Positions 18,826 to 27,980 of a stretch of 64,000 nucleotides of DNA are shown here, in pieces. Within the stretch, counting starts at the first letter, position 1; every line of letters starts with the position of its first letter. The DNA is from Syntrophotalea carbinolica DSM 2380. GTDB taxonomy: Bacteria > Desulfobacterota > Desulfuromonadia > Desulfuromonadales > Syntrophotaleaceae. A model generated the notes under the pieces. That model saw nothing but the letters and a program-made list of their open reading frames with translations, was not told the origin of the DNA and ran no database searches. The DNA is taken from NCBI RefSeq assembly GCF_000012885.1, contig NC_007498.2, positions 2,884,001 through 2,948,000 of the forward strand, given 5' to 3'. Both the position numbers and the translations under genes were made by a program.

Positions 18826-18838
18826 ACAGCCTCCGCTC

Positions 18839-19678
18839 TTAACCCTGATAGGTCTGGGCTCTTAGCTTGAGTTTACGGGCCAGGTTTTCCACCGCCATCA
18901 TCAGCGACAGAGACAATGCCGAATTCTTGCTGAAATCCGCCGGCACCAGGTTGGACACCCGACCGTCTTCGATAAAGCCCCAGGCGCGGCCCCATTTGGC
19001 CTTGTTGTCCCGGTCGAAAACACCGAGAGCATACCCGCCGCTGCGGCGGACCAGGGAAAAACAGGGGATATCGGTGAGACCGTCGCCAACCACGATCATC
19101 TGATCGAAAGGCACGCGCAGTTGCCGTTGGCTGATTTTACGGTTGACGGCAAAGGGTTCGCGTCGACATTCCGGACCGGTGATCCCCTTGGCGATCTGAA
19201 ATAAAAAGCGGGTTTTGTCCGTGAAACTGACAATATTCTTGGGATAGACAATACCGCCATCATCGCCATAGTGAAAATCACAGGCCCATATATCGCTGAA
19301 TTGGCGAGCCAAACGGGTATGACGCAGAATATCTCCGATACCGCTGCTGATCAGATAAAATTCAACCACTACCTTTTCGTTGATCGACTCGGCATGTCGG
19401 CGAACCCGATCAAAGATCCGCGTGGCGCCGGTAAAAGGCTTGATACGTTTGCCCCATCGGACAAAATCGTCCCGCCGGATGGGGGAACCGCTATCGGACA
19501 ACACGATCATTTCGTAAAGGTAGGCCGGCACCGGATCCCAGCCGGCTTCAATCCGGGGGAGCACCTTGTGTTGCCAGAAGTGCGGCACATCGATGCCCCG
19601 CGTATCGAGAAAACTCGAGGTACTGTCCGGTGCCAGGGTATCGTCGAAATCGAATACGATCGCAATGGTTTCCTGCAT
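18839..19678 (-). CDS. HAD-superfamily phosphatase
   Basis: A 279-residue hydrolase. Motif I is DFDDTLAPDSTSS at residues about 9-21 (nucleophile Asp and acid/base Asp), motif II is FYLISSGI, and the metal motif is VVGDGLTDIPCF. The cap region is alpha-helical. The overall plan resembles phosphoserine-phosphatase-like enzymes, but the substrate is unknown. The ATG at 19678 follows AAAGGACA; another ATG five codons upstream is possible. It heads the minus-strand run that ends with folD. Confidence 0.85.
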   Translation of the reverse strand: MQETIAIVFDFDDTLAPDSTSSFLDTRGIDVPHFWQHKVLPRIEAGWDPVPAYLYEMIVLSDSGSPIRRDDFVRWGKRIKPFTGATRIFDRVRRHAESINEKVVVEFYLISSGIGDILRHTRLARQFSDIWACDFHYGDDGGIVYPKNIVSFTDKTRFLFQIAKGITGPECRREPFAVNRKISQRQLRVPFDQMIVVGDGLTDIPCFSLVRRSGGYALGVFDRDNKAKWGRAWGFIEDGRVSNLVPADFSKNSALSLSLMMAVENLARKLKLRAQTYQG

Positions 19679-19990
19679 ACCTGTCCTTTTCATAGGGTAT
19701 CGATACGCGCTCCATGCACAAGCCGGAGCATCTTCCAACCGACGGCAACCAGCCGGGCAAAAATTGCAGGCGTCGGCAAACAACGACATTCCACACCACC
19801 ATTACCACAAAAAAACCCATAAAACCATATCGGCAACGGGGCAACCGATTGTTCTTCGCAAATGTGCTGAGGAGTGGTATTCTTTTTGCAAAATGAAACA
19901 TGGTTAATCTTACTACACTAAGAACGGGGCGCCAAAATAAACAAAACCACACATTCGCCTCGACTCCGATACAACCGAAAGGAGAATACC
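19679..19990. other. Divergent intergenic region, HAD gene / response regulator
   Basis: This 312-base gap separates two divergent genes, so it must hold promoters for both. Apart from the ribosome site AAAGGAG before the response regulator, I see no clear element. Confidence 0.5.
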
Positions 19991-20713
19991 ATGGACCGAA
20001 CCTTCCGCGTCATGTTGCTGGGAGAAAACCAACGTCTGTCGAACTTTCTTACGGATTACCTGCACCGTCACGGCTATGAAACCATGGCGGCATTGCAGGA
20101 ACCTGGCATTTGTGCCGCCGTCGCCTGCGATAAGCCGGACCTGATGATTATCGATTCAACACCTTCTGCCACCGACGCCGATACATTGTTCCACGATATA
20201 CGCACGGTTTACCAGGGACCGGTGATCGTGCTGACCGAACCGACGGATACTCAGCCCATGCAGGATGATACAACCCTGCTGTCCGATGCCTATGTCAGCA
20301 AACCTATCGAACCGCATACCCTGTTGGCCAGGATGCGGACACTGCTGAAACGATTTTACGGCTCCAGGGGATCGGATCTCTCGGCGGACATGGCCAAAAG
20401 GCCAATACTGCACTTCGGCCGGTTGCTGATCAACCGTCCATCCCGCAAAGTCATGTTCCAGAAAAAAACCATCCCCTTGAGCAGCACCGAGTTCGACCTG
20501 CTCACCCTGCTGGCCGGCCATGCCGGTACCATACTCGACCGGGACACCATCAACCGGCGATTGCGCGGTATCCCGTACGACGGAATCGACCGCTCCATCG
20601 ATGTCTCTGTGTCGCGCCTGCGTAAAAAGCTGGGTGACCAAAAAGGGCACCATTCCCGTATTAAGACGGTCTGGGGCAAAGGATACCTGTTTGTACCCGA
20701 CGCCTGGGAATGA
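19991..20713 (+). CDS. OmpR/PhoB-type response regulator, degenerate receiver
   Basis: A 240-residue regulator. The receiver domain (residues 5-120) has the phospho-acceptor Asp55 in LMIIDS, Thr82 and Lys104 in SKPIEP. The usual acidic pair that binds Mg2+ is reduced to Gly11-Glu12 in LLGENQRL. The C-terminal winged helix (about 135-238) has SSTEFDLLTLL, DRSIDVSVSRLRKKLGD and KGYLF, closest in pattern to RstA-type regulators. AAAGGAG precedes the ATG. No histidine kinase adjoins, so it is an orphan. Confidence 0.9.
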   Translation: MDRTFRVMLLGENQRLSNFLTDYLHRHGYETMAALQEPGICAAVACDKPDLMIIDSTPSATDADTLFHDIRTVYQGPVIVLTEPTDTQPMQDDTTLLSDAYVSKPIEPHTLLARMRTLLKRFYGSRGSDLSADMAKRPILHFGRLLINRPSRKVMFQKKTIPLSSTEFDLLTLLAGHAGTILDRDTINRRLRGIPYDGIDRSIDVSVSRLRKKLGDQKGHHSRIKTVWGKGYLFVPDAWE

Positions 20714-21044
20714 CAACCTTTCCCAGGGTCTGCGACAGCAAAAATTGGCGAGCCTAGTCTAACCCCTTTTGGCGAATCGGTGCTTTGACATTTCCCCTAT
20801 TCTAATCATTCCCAATAAATGGTATATTTTGTCCTTGCCTATAGGCATGACATACCTGAAGGGTATGATTTCCCTCTTATTCACACACTGTCAGTCAATA
20901 TATCCTCCCGCCCTGGCCGGTTTCATCGAAGACCAAGGCGTTTTTTACACTGCGGCATCCGCTCACCGCTAGCTTCCATCAGGCGATGAGAGCCGGGGCG
21001 AGCAGATCCGCAGAGAGGATATTTGCCTTCCGGGGAGAATAGCG
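20714..21044. other. 331-base leader region of the chemoreceptor gene
   Basis: The gap holds two adjacent short palindromes (20836-20847 and 20851-20867) and the ribosome site GGGGAGAATAGCG before 21045. I looked for a c-di-GMP riboswitch and a sigma-54 site and found neither. Confidence 0.4.
20836..20867. repeat. Two adjacent inverted repeats
   Basis: TGCCTATAGGCA is a perfect 12-bp palindrome at 20836-20847. CATACC and GGTATG pair around TGAAG at 20851-20867. They lie about 180 bases upstream of the chemoreceptor start and could be operators. Confidence 0.4.
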
Positions 21045-23234
21045 ATGAAGATCCAGGGCAAAATCATTGCCATGGGGGTTACTCTGGTAGTGCTCACGAC
21101 AGCGGCTATCGTCGGCATTACCCACCTCCAGGAAAAACGCATCGGTCAGAGCGTCACCAACGTCATAGAAAACCAGGCCCGCCAGGAAACCGCCAAAGTA
21201 GCGCGTAATATCCATCTGATGTGCGAGGTGATGCGCGAATCGGTGACCGAGACGGTTCTGCACAATCTCAAAGTCACCGAGGCCCTTATGCATCGGGAGG
21301 GCGACATCTCCTTCGCTTCCGAAAAGGTGCGATGGGTGGCGGTCAACCAATTTACCAAAGAAACAAAATCCCTTCTTTTGCCTAAAATGCTTCTCGGCAA
21401 TCAGTGGTTCGGACAGAACCGCGATGCCGAATATCCCACGCCCCTGGTCGATGAGGTCGAACGCCTGGCCGGGGGGACCACCAGTGTTTTTCAGCGCATG
21501 AATGAACAGGGAGATATGCTGCGCATTGCCACCAATGTTCTGCAAAACAACGGCATGCGGGCCATCGGCACCTATATCCCCGCCGAAAACCCGGACGGTA
21601 CCCCCAACGAGGTCATTACGGCGGTCATGCGCGGCGAGACCTTTCTGGGCCGCGCTTTTGTCGTCAATGCCTGGTACATAACCGCTTATCAGCCAATTTG
21701 GGACAAGGGCCACAAGGAAGTCATCGGAGTTCTTTATTATGGCGCCAAGCAGGAGAATGTCGCCAGTTTGCGACAAGGCGTAAAAGCCATGCAGGTTGGC
21801 CAGACGGGTGAAGTTTTTATCCTCGGCGGCAAGAACAAAAATCGCGGCATCGTTCAGATCAGCCGCCAAAGCAAACTGGAAGGCACCAGTTTATGGGATT
21901 TTCAGGATAGCCGGAACGGTCGTTTCTTCATCCGCAGCCTGGTGGACAAGGCGCTGGCGCTGCATACCGAATCCGAAACCGATATTCCTGTCGCGTTTGA
22001 ACGGTTTGAGTTTCAGCACAAAGGGGAAAAAGCGCCCCGCCTGCGTACCGCGGCGGTGACCTATTTCGAACCTTCGGACTGGGTGATTGTCGCCATTTTC
22101 AACGAAGACGATCTGCAGGCGGCCCAGGATTCGGTCAAGGCCGGGCTGTTTGCCATTATCCGTTCCACGATGACCGTAGCGGCCCTGGTGCTCGTGGTGG
22201 CCGTTATCGTGGGATTGATCATGGCCCGCAGCATCAGTAAGCCACTGAAACAAACCCTCGACATGATCCTCGATTTGGAGGAAGGCAATCTGGACCAGCG
22301 GTTGAATTTCTCCCGCTCCGACGAGATCGGTGAAATCGCCGGAGCCGTGGACCATTTTGCCGACAACCTGCAGGAAGAAATCCATACGGCTTTCGATAAG
22401 CTGGCGCATGGCGATTTCACCTTCAAAGCCAAAGGCCTCATCGCCAAGCCGCTGGCCCGGGCCAACATCGCGCTGAATGAACTGGTGCAGGAAATCCAGG
22501 ATATTGCCAACCAGGTTGCCAGTTGCGCCGCCGATGTTTCGTCGGAAATAACCATACCGCTCCCCGACGGACAGTCTGAACCCAACGGGCATGATCTTAT
22601 GGACGGCATGGCACAGACCGTCGCGGAGATGAACGCCTCGGCGGAGGATATATCCAAAATCATCAAGATCGTGGATGAAATCGCCTTCCAGACCAACCTG
22701 CTTACCCTTAACTCCGCGATGGTGGCAACCCGCGACGGCCAGCAGAGCAAGGGCTTTGCGGCAGTGGCCGAAGAAGTGCGGACCCTGGCCGCCCGCAGTG
22801 CCCGCGCCGCCAAAGAGACGGCAGATCTGATTGAGAGCACCGGCGACAGCAACGGCAGCGAGCTGGCCGACCATACCGCCCAGACACTACGAAAGATCGT
22901 TGCCGGCATCGGAAAGATCACCGACCTTGCATCGGAAATCGCCGTCGCCAGCCGGGAAAAATCCCTCGGCATCACCCTGTATCCGCCAACGCAGCCAGAG
23001 GACAATGATGCCACCGAGCATCTACCCGCCACGCAGGAAAGCACCGACTCGGCAAAGACCCTGGCGGAACAGGCGCAGAGATTGAAACAGTTGCTCGGCA
23101 ATTTCAAGGTTATGCAGAAAAACAACCTTGCGGCCTGGACGGAACTGCGCGCCCAGGCCATAACCCGCAAGGCGCAGAAACAATCACGACGCTCCCCCAA
23201 GCCGTCGGAAACGGCGCAGGATGAGGAAACCTGA
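21045..23234 (+). CDS. Methyl-accepting chemotaxis-type protein, degenerate tip
   Basis: A 729-residue membrane receptor. Transmembrane helix 1 is at residues 8-26 and helix 2 at about 371-394, enclosing a Cache-type sensor domain of about 340 residues (a Cache3/Cache2-like layout with YITAYQPIWD and GEVFILGG). A HAMP domain follows (395-450). The signalling hairpin is short: its tip is DEIAFQTNLLTLNSAMVAT at residues 544-562, where the canonical Glu of VEAAR is Val560. Weak similarity after residue 600 suggests a trimmed bundle. It may signal poorly to CheA. No che genes adjoin. Confidence 0.88.
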   Translation: MKIQGKIIAMGVTLVVLTTAAIVGITHLQEKRIGQSVTNVIENQARQETAKVARNIHLMCEVMRESVTETVLHNLKVTEALMHREGDISFASEKVRWVAVNQFTKETKSLLLPKMLLGNQWFGQNRDAEYPTPLVDEVERLAGGTTSVFQRMNEQGDMLRIATNVLQNNGMRAIGTYIPAENPDGTPNEVITAVMRGETFLGRAFVVNAWYITAYQPIWDKGHKEVIGVLYYGAKQENVASLRQGVKAMQVGQTGEVFILGGKNKNRGIVQISRQSKLEGTSLWDFQDSRNGRFFIRSLVDKALALHTESETDIPVAFERFEFQHKGEKAPRLRTAAVTYFEPSDWVIVAIFNEDDLQAAQDSVKAGLFAIIRSTMTVAALVLVVAVIVGLIMARSISKPLKQTLDMILDLEEGNLDQRLNFSRSDEIGEIAGAVDHFADNLQEEIHTAFDKLAHGDFTFKAKGLIAKPLARANIALNELVQEIQDIANQVASCAADVSSEITIPLPDGQSEPNGHDLMDGMAQTVAEMNASAEDISKIIKIVDEIAFQTNLLTLNSAMVATRDGQQSKGFAAVAEEVRTLAARSARAAKETADLIESTGDSNGSELADHTAQTLRKIVAGIGKITDLASEIAVASREKSLGITLYPPTQPEDNDATEHLPATQESTDSAKTLAEQAQRLKQLLGNFKVMQKNNLAAWTELRAQAITRKAQKQSRRSPKPSETAQDEET

Positions 23235-23273
23235 ACCGAGCGGCAGCCTGATAATGCTACGCCAGGATTGACG

Positions 23274-23305
23274 GCGCCATGAGAGGCAAAAACCTCTCAT
23301 GGCGC
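23274..23305. terminator. 13-bp perfect hairpin across the MFS stop codon
   Basis: GCGCCATGAGAGG pairs fully with CCTCTCATGGCGC around CAAAAA. It lies between two convergent genes and includes the MFS stop codon. There is no U-tract on either side, so it may stop transcription poorly or protect mRNA ends. Confidence 0.6.
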
Positions 23306-24469
23306 TTGACGACGTAGTCCCCAGGGCAGCACGACCAAACCGCTGAAAAGCGCCAGTCCGGCAACCATGAACAATATCTGCAGCCCCAGCCATTCACCGA
23401 TATAACCGAGCAAAATGGAGCCGCAAAAGTTGCCGCCATCCAAAGCGCCGGTGTAAATCCCGGTAATTTTGCCGCGTATACCGCCCGGTTCATCGCGTAC
23501 CGCCAGGGAATTCAGGGAGGGGAACAACAACCCATGCCCGCAACCGGTCACGGCGCCGGCCAGAGTCAGGGACCAGGCCTGGTAAGCCACGCTGAGAGCC
23601 AGCAATCCCCCTCCGGTAATGACCAGGGCGTAGGGGATAACCCGCAACTCCCCCACCCGATCAGCCAAACGCCCCCCACCGATCCGCACCAGTGCGGCCG
23701 CCACCGAATACGCGACAAAAAACAGCGAGACATGTACCACCTGGCGTGCTGCGGCCAACGGTGCCACAAAGTTTCCGGTGCTCGCCTGTCCCAGACCGAA
23801 CAGTATGGCCAGCAAGGCCACGGTCGTGATTTTAGGGCGTTTGAGAACGTCTAAGAACGAGGTGTCCACGTCACGGGCTTGCCGTTCGATCACAGGCTCG
23901 GACAGTGGCAGGTGGGCCACCAGCCCGACGCCGGCAAGCAGCGAAGCGACCACAAACATGGCGAAAAAACCGTAACGGTGAAGCGCGAACTCGGCCAGGG
24001 CCGGACCGACCGCCATGCCGACCAGTCCGGATATGCCAAAGATCCCGATCCCTTCGTTGAGACGTTCCGGCGGCACGATATCGGCAACAAAAGTGAACGC
24101 CGCGGTAAAGCACAAGGCCATGCCCACCCCATGCAGAATCCGCAACAACATCAACCCCGGATAGAATCCGGCCAACGGGCCGGACAACAACATATATCCG
24201 ACGGGCAGACCGACCATCATCAGGGAACCGACGGTAAAGCTGCGTCGCCGGCCGATGCGATCGACCAATCCGGAAACCCAGGGACGACAGAGGGTCGCCG
24301 CCAGCCCGAATACCCCCATAATGATACCGATATCGGCTTCGGATCCGCCACGCGCTTCGATAAAAAGAGGAAACAAAAAAAACACGCCGAAACTGGCCGC
24401 AGTGGAAAAGTTGGCCAGCGACATGGCCCAGAAGGCCCGGCTGTACAATTGTGACGAAAAACAAACCAT
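23297..24469 (-). CDS. Major facilitator superfamily transporter
   Basis: A 390-residue inner-membrane transporter with about twelve hydrophobic helices. The signature between helices 2 and 3 reads GLVDRIGRRRSFTVG, and a second copy after helix 8 reads GGRLADRVGELRV. The pattern is like the drug/metabolite efflux members of the family; the substrate cannot be told. The ATG at 24469 follows TGGAG, better than the upstream in-frame codons. It is divergent from the MscS gene at 24576, only 106 bases away. Confidence 0.9.
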   Translation of the reverse strand: MVCFSSQLYSRAFWAMSLANFSTAASFGVFFLFPLFIEARGGSEADIGIIMGVFGLAATLCRPWVSGLVDRIGRRRSFTVGSLMMVGLPVGYMLLSGPLAGFYPGLMLLRILHGVGMALCFTAAFTFVADIVPPERLNEGIGIFGISGLVGMAVGPALAEFALHRYGFFAMFVVASLLAGVGLVAHLPLSEPVIERQARDVDTSFLDVLKRPKITTVALLAILFGLGQASTGNFVAPLAAARQVVHVSLFFVAYSVAAALVRIGGGRLADRVGELRVIPYALVITGGGLLALSVAYQAWSLTLAGAVTGCGHGLLFPSLNSLAVRDEPGGIRGKITGIYTGALDGGNFCGSILLGYIGEWLGLQILFMVAGLALFSGLVVLPWGLRRQAP

Positions 24470-24575
24470 GCTGGCTCCAGATTTGACGCAGCCGGACAGC
24501 GCCGTCCATTTTACAGTTGCATAACTTCGATATTTGATTAATGTAGAACCATTGCCTATTCGCCTGGGAGGACTC

Positions 24576-25385
24576 ATGAACCAGATTAAACCATGGCTGA
24601 CCGTCTATGGACTCAACCTGTTGGGTGCTGTCCTGATCCTGGCCATCGGACTGTGGCTCAGCAAACTGATTTCAAAACTGGTACGCAGGCTGATGAAAGC
24701 CCGCGCCCTCGATCCGACCCTGATCGCCTTCTGCGGCAATCTGATCTACGCGTCCCTGGTGACGTTTGTCATCATCGCCGCCTTGAGCAAGCTGGGCGTG
24801 CAAACCGCCTCGCTGATCGCCGTATTGGGTGCCGCCGGTCTGGCCGTCGGCTTGTCTTTGCAGAGTTCGCTGTCCAATTTCGCCGCCGGCATCATGATGA
24901 TCGTCCTGCGGCCCTTCAAGGCCGGCGATTTCATCGAAGGCGGCGGTATAGCCGGCACCGTGGAACTGATCCACATCTTCAGCACACGACTGAAAACGCC
25001 CGATAACCGCACCGTCATCGTTCCCAATGCCAAGTTGCTCGGCGACAATATCATTAACTATACCGAACGGGGCACGCGGCGCATGGATCTGGTCATCGGC
25101 GTCAGCTACGAAGACGACATCCGGCAGGTCAAACAGACCCTGCTGGATATCATCGCCGAGGACAAACGCTTCCTGACCGACCCGGCGCCGGTGGTCGCCT
25201 TGCACGAATTCGCCGACAGCAGTCTCAACTTTGTCATGCGGCCCTGGATCAGCGTGAAAAACTACTGGCCGACCTATTTCGACACCATGGAAAAGATCAA
25301 GCTGCGTTTCGATGAAGCCGGCATCTGCATCCCCTTTCCGCAGCGGGACGTGCATCTCGTCCCGGCACCGGAAAATGCCGACTGA
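24576..25385 (+). CDS. mscS: MscS-family mechanosensitive channel, short form
   Basis: A 269-residue protein close in length to E. coli MscS (286). Three hydrophobic helices lie at about residues 12-32, 50-75 and 80-105. The pore helix is the glycine/alanine-rich AVLGAAGLAVGLSLQSSLSN, followed by FAAGIMMIVLRPF and the beta domain with VPNAKLLGDNIINY. ATG 24576 follows GGGAGG. This is the second MscS homologue in the window and is simpler than the one at 2749. Confidence 0.95.
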   Translation: MNQIKPWLTVYGLNLLGAVLILAIGLWLSKLISKLVRRLMKARALDPTLIAFCGNLIYASLVTFVIIAALSKLGVQTASLIAVLGAAGLAVGLSLQSSLSNFAAGIMMIVLRPFKAGDFIEGGGIAGTVELIHIFSTRLKTPDNRTVIVPNAKLLGDNIINYTERGTRRMDLVIGVSYEDDIRQVKQTLLDIIAEDKRFLTDPAPVVALHEFADSSLNFVMRPWISVKNYWPTYFDTMEKIKLRFDEAGICIPFPQRDVHLVPAPENAD

Positions 25386-25408
25386 GACCGCGAGTCGCCA
25401 ACATCGCC

Positions 25409-25446
25409 AAAAGCCCTGGGAGCAGCCGCTCCTCAGGGCTTTTTTC
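25409..25446. terminator. Terminator shared by mscS and hrpB
   Basis: AAAAGCCCTGGGAGC, a short loop, then GCTCCTCAGGGCTTTTTT. It terminates mscS on the plus strand. The hrpB stop at 25433 lies inside its right arm. Confidence 0.88.
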
Positions 25447-27967
25447 GTTTTGTGGAGCGTGTCGGGATCGCCCGCCATGGATCGTCGGGCCAGGGATGTT
25501 TGGGATAACGCCCGGCCATTTCCCGGCGCACCTCGGGATACACATGGTCCCAGAAATGGCGCAGGTCCTGGGTTACGGCAAGGGGCCTGCGCGCGGGAGA
25601 CAACAGGTGCAACTGCACGGCGACCCTCCCGCCGGCCACGCTGGGCGTATCGGCCAGGCCGAAGAGTTCCTGCAGTTTAACCGCCAGTATCGGTGGCCCG
25701 TTTTGCTGGTAAGTCAATCGCACCCGATGACCGCTGGGGACAGCGAGATGGGTTGGCACCTCCGTATCCAGGAGACGGAGGTGCGACCAGTCAAGGCGAC
25801 TGCGCAACACCTCCACCAGATCGAGGCGCTTCAGATCGGCCGCGCGGCGCATGCCCGCCACAAAGGGCGACAACCATTCCGCAAGGCTTTCCCGCAAGGC
25901 GTCATCGGACAGATCCGGCCATGACTGCTCAGCGTAAGCCTCCGCCATCACAGCTACGCGATACTGCAACTGGCGCGCTTCGTCCTCCCAGGGCAGGGCA
26001 TCCAGGCCAAGCTGGCGGATACCTTCCAGCAGGGCCTGGTGCATTTCATCGCCGCTCGCTTCAACCGGCCGGCTGGCCAGCAACAAGGCTCCGAGGCTAC
26101 GCTCCTCCCGGGCCACGATACGCTGCTGGGCGGCATCCCAGAAAACCCGGCGCTGCCAGCCAAGACGCTCAGCATAGAACGACTCGATCGAGGCAAGGCC
26201 CACGGAACTGGCCTGGTGAATAAAGGCATCCCCGGTGCGCCCCCCGCTGACATGTACCGCAACCAGATATTCCGTCCCGCGCAAGCCGCTGCGCGGCGAC
26301 AGGCAGCCTCCCTGACCATTGGCCAGCACATAGCGTTTTGACCCGACCTCGCGCTGCCGTGCCAGCCGGTCGGGATAAGCGGCCAGCAACAGTCCACCGA
26401 TGGAGTCGGCATCGGGCATGGCTGTCTGTGCCCCTTGCTCCAGACGCGAACGTCGCCGCCAGGCACGCGCCGCGCGATCCACGGTTCGACAGGCGGAGGC
26501 ATCCACCCCCTCGGGCAAGGACGCTTTGGTTCGCCAGGCCTGCAAAATATCGAGACGTTCCAGCAGATCGCTGTCCGTGGCATGGGATGCGCGGCGGTTG
26601 CCCCGTAACAGATCCCGCTCTTCCAGCAAAGCCGCCAGATCGCAGGCCCACGGTGCCAGGGGGTTGCCACGACCGGCCACCAGAAGAGCGGCGATGCGGG
26701 GATGAGCCGGCAGCTCGGCCATCGCCTGCCCCAAACGGGTCAGGCGCTGCCGGGCGTCCAGAGCCCCCAACTGCCGGAGCAATGCCCGCGCTGCGCTCAA
26801 AGCACCGGCGGGCGGCGCATCGAGCCAGCACAGAGACATGGCATCCGGCACCCCCCAGCGGGCCAGTTCAAGAGCCAGGAGGGTCAGGTCGGCGCTGCGT
26901 ATTTCCGGTGCGGCAAAAGGCAGCAAACCGCCATGGGTAGCTTCGGTCCAGAGTCGATAACAGCGACCGGGCCCCAGACGCCCGGCGCGCCCGGCGCGCT
27001 GATCGGCATTGGCGGCGGTAATCCGCACCGAAACCAGGCGCGGCAGACCGGAGCCTGCATCGAATCGGGACTGTCGCATAAAACCGCTGTCGATAACCAC
27101 CCGCACCCCCTCGATGGTCAGACTGGTTTCGGCAATATTGGTCGCCAACACCACCTTGCGCCGTGGCCCGGGGCGCAAAGCGCGTTCCTGCTCCGCAAAA
27201 GGCAAATCGCCATACAAAACGTTGATCTGCGGATCGTCGACAACCGGTTCCCGCAACAGCAGATCGCGGCAGCGAAGGATTTCCCCGGCACCGGGCAAAA
27301 ACACCAGCATATCGCCTTCGGTTTCGCGAGCCGCCCGCCGCACGGCCCGTGCGACCACTTCGGCCAGCGGCCCTTGAGGTTCTCGGGGCAGGTAGGTCAC
27401 CTCCACAGGATGGCAGCGACCGGGACAGCGCAGCAACGGTGCATCCCCCAACAGACGCGCCACCGGTTCGCCATCAAGAGTGGCCGACATGACCAGCAGC
27501 TTGAGATCTTCGCGCAACCCCAGCTGCGCATCCCGGCACAGGGCCAGGGCCAGGTCGGAATTCAGATTGCGTTCGTGAAACTCGTCAAAAATCACCAGAC
27601 CGACCCCCTCAAGAGTCGGATCGGCCTGCAAGCGCCGGGTCAGGATGCCTTCGGTGACCACCTCCAGACGGGTCGCCGCCGAAGTTCGTCGATCAAAGCG
27701 AATGGCATAACCGACGGTCGCGCCGACCTGTTCCCCCAGGCAACCGGCCATATAACGCGCGGCATTGGTCGCTGCCAGCCGACGCGGTTCGAGCATGAGA
27801 ATACGCTGGCCGGCCAACCAGGGCTCATCCAACAATGCCAGAGGAACACGTGTGGTTTTGCCGGCCCCCGGTTCGGCCTGCAAGACGGCGGCCTGGTTCG
27901 ATCGCAAAGCCAGCGCAACATCGCCAAGGATACTATCGATGGGGAATTTTCCGTAATTCGAAATCAT
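25433..27967 (-). CDS. hrpB: ATP-dependent RNA helicase HrpB
   Basis: An 844-residue DEAH-type helicase. Walker A is AEPGAGKTTRVP near residue 37, the DExH box is IFDEFHERNLNSD, motif III is SATLDGEP, and motif VI is QRAGRAGRLGPGRCYRLW. The HrpB-specific C-terminal domain follows to the end. Family members remodel RNA in the cytoplasm, though the cellular role of HrpB is unclear. The ribosome site is weak (GAGG 11 bases upstream). It is 13 bases after the M20 peptidase gene, likely one transcript. Confidence 0.95.
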   Translation of the reverse strand: MISNYGKFPIDSILGDVALALRSNQAAVLQAEPGAGKTTRVPLALLDEPWLAGQRILMLEPRRLAATNAARYMAGCLGEQVGATVGYAIRFDRRTSAATRLEVVTEGILTRRLQADPTLEGVGLVIFDEFHERNLNSDLALALCRDAQLGLREDLKLLVMSATLDGEPVARLLGDAPLLRCPGRCHPVEVTYLPREPQGPLAEVVARAVRRAARETEGDMLVFLPGAGEILRCRDLLLREPVVDDPQINVLYGDLPFAEQERALRPGPRRKVVLATNIAETSLTIEGVRVVIDSGFMRQSRFDAGSGLPRLVSVRITAANADQRAGRAGRLGPGRCYRLWTEATHGGLLPFAAPEIRSADLTLLALELARWGVPDAMSLCWLDAPPAGALSAARALLRQLGALDARQRLTRLGQAMAELPAHPRIAALLVAGRGNPLAPWACDLAALLEERDLLRGNRRASHATDSDLLERLDILQAWRTKASLPEGVDASACRTVDRAARAWRRRSRLEQGAQTAMPDADSIGGLLLAAYPDRLARQREVGSKRYVLANGQGGCLSPRSGLRGTEYLVAVHVSGGRTGDAFIHQASSVGLASIESFYAERLGWQRRVFWDAAQQRIVAREERSLGALLLASRPVEASGDEMHQALLEGIRQLGLDALPWEDEARQLQYRVAVMAEAYAEQSWPDLSDDALRESLAEWLSPFVAGMRRAADLKRLDLVEVLRSRLDWSHLRLLDTEVPTHLAVPSGHRVRLTYQQNGPPILAVKLQELFGLADTPSVAGGRVAVQLHLLSPARRPLAVTQDLRHFWDHVYPEVRREMAGRYPKHPWPDDPWRAIPTRSTKRKKP

Positions 27968-27980
27968 AAAGACAGGGACC

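Noticed and set aside
22061-23200. 379-codon minus-strand frame
   Set aside because: It lies antisense to the chemoreceptor gene, is rich in Ser, Arg and Ala as expected of an antisense frame, and has no ribosome site.
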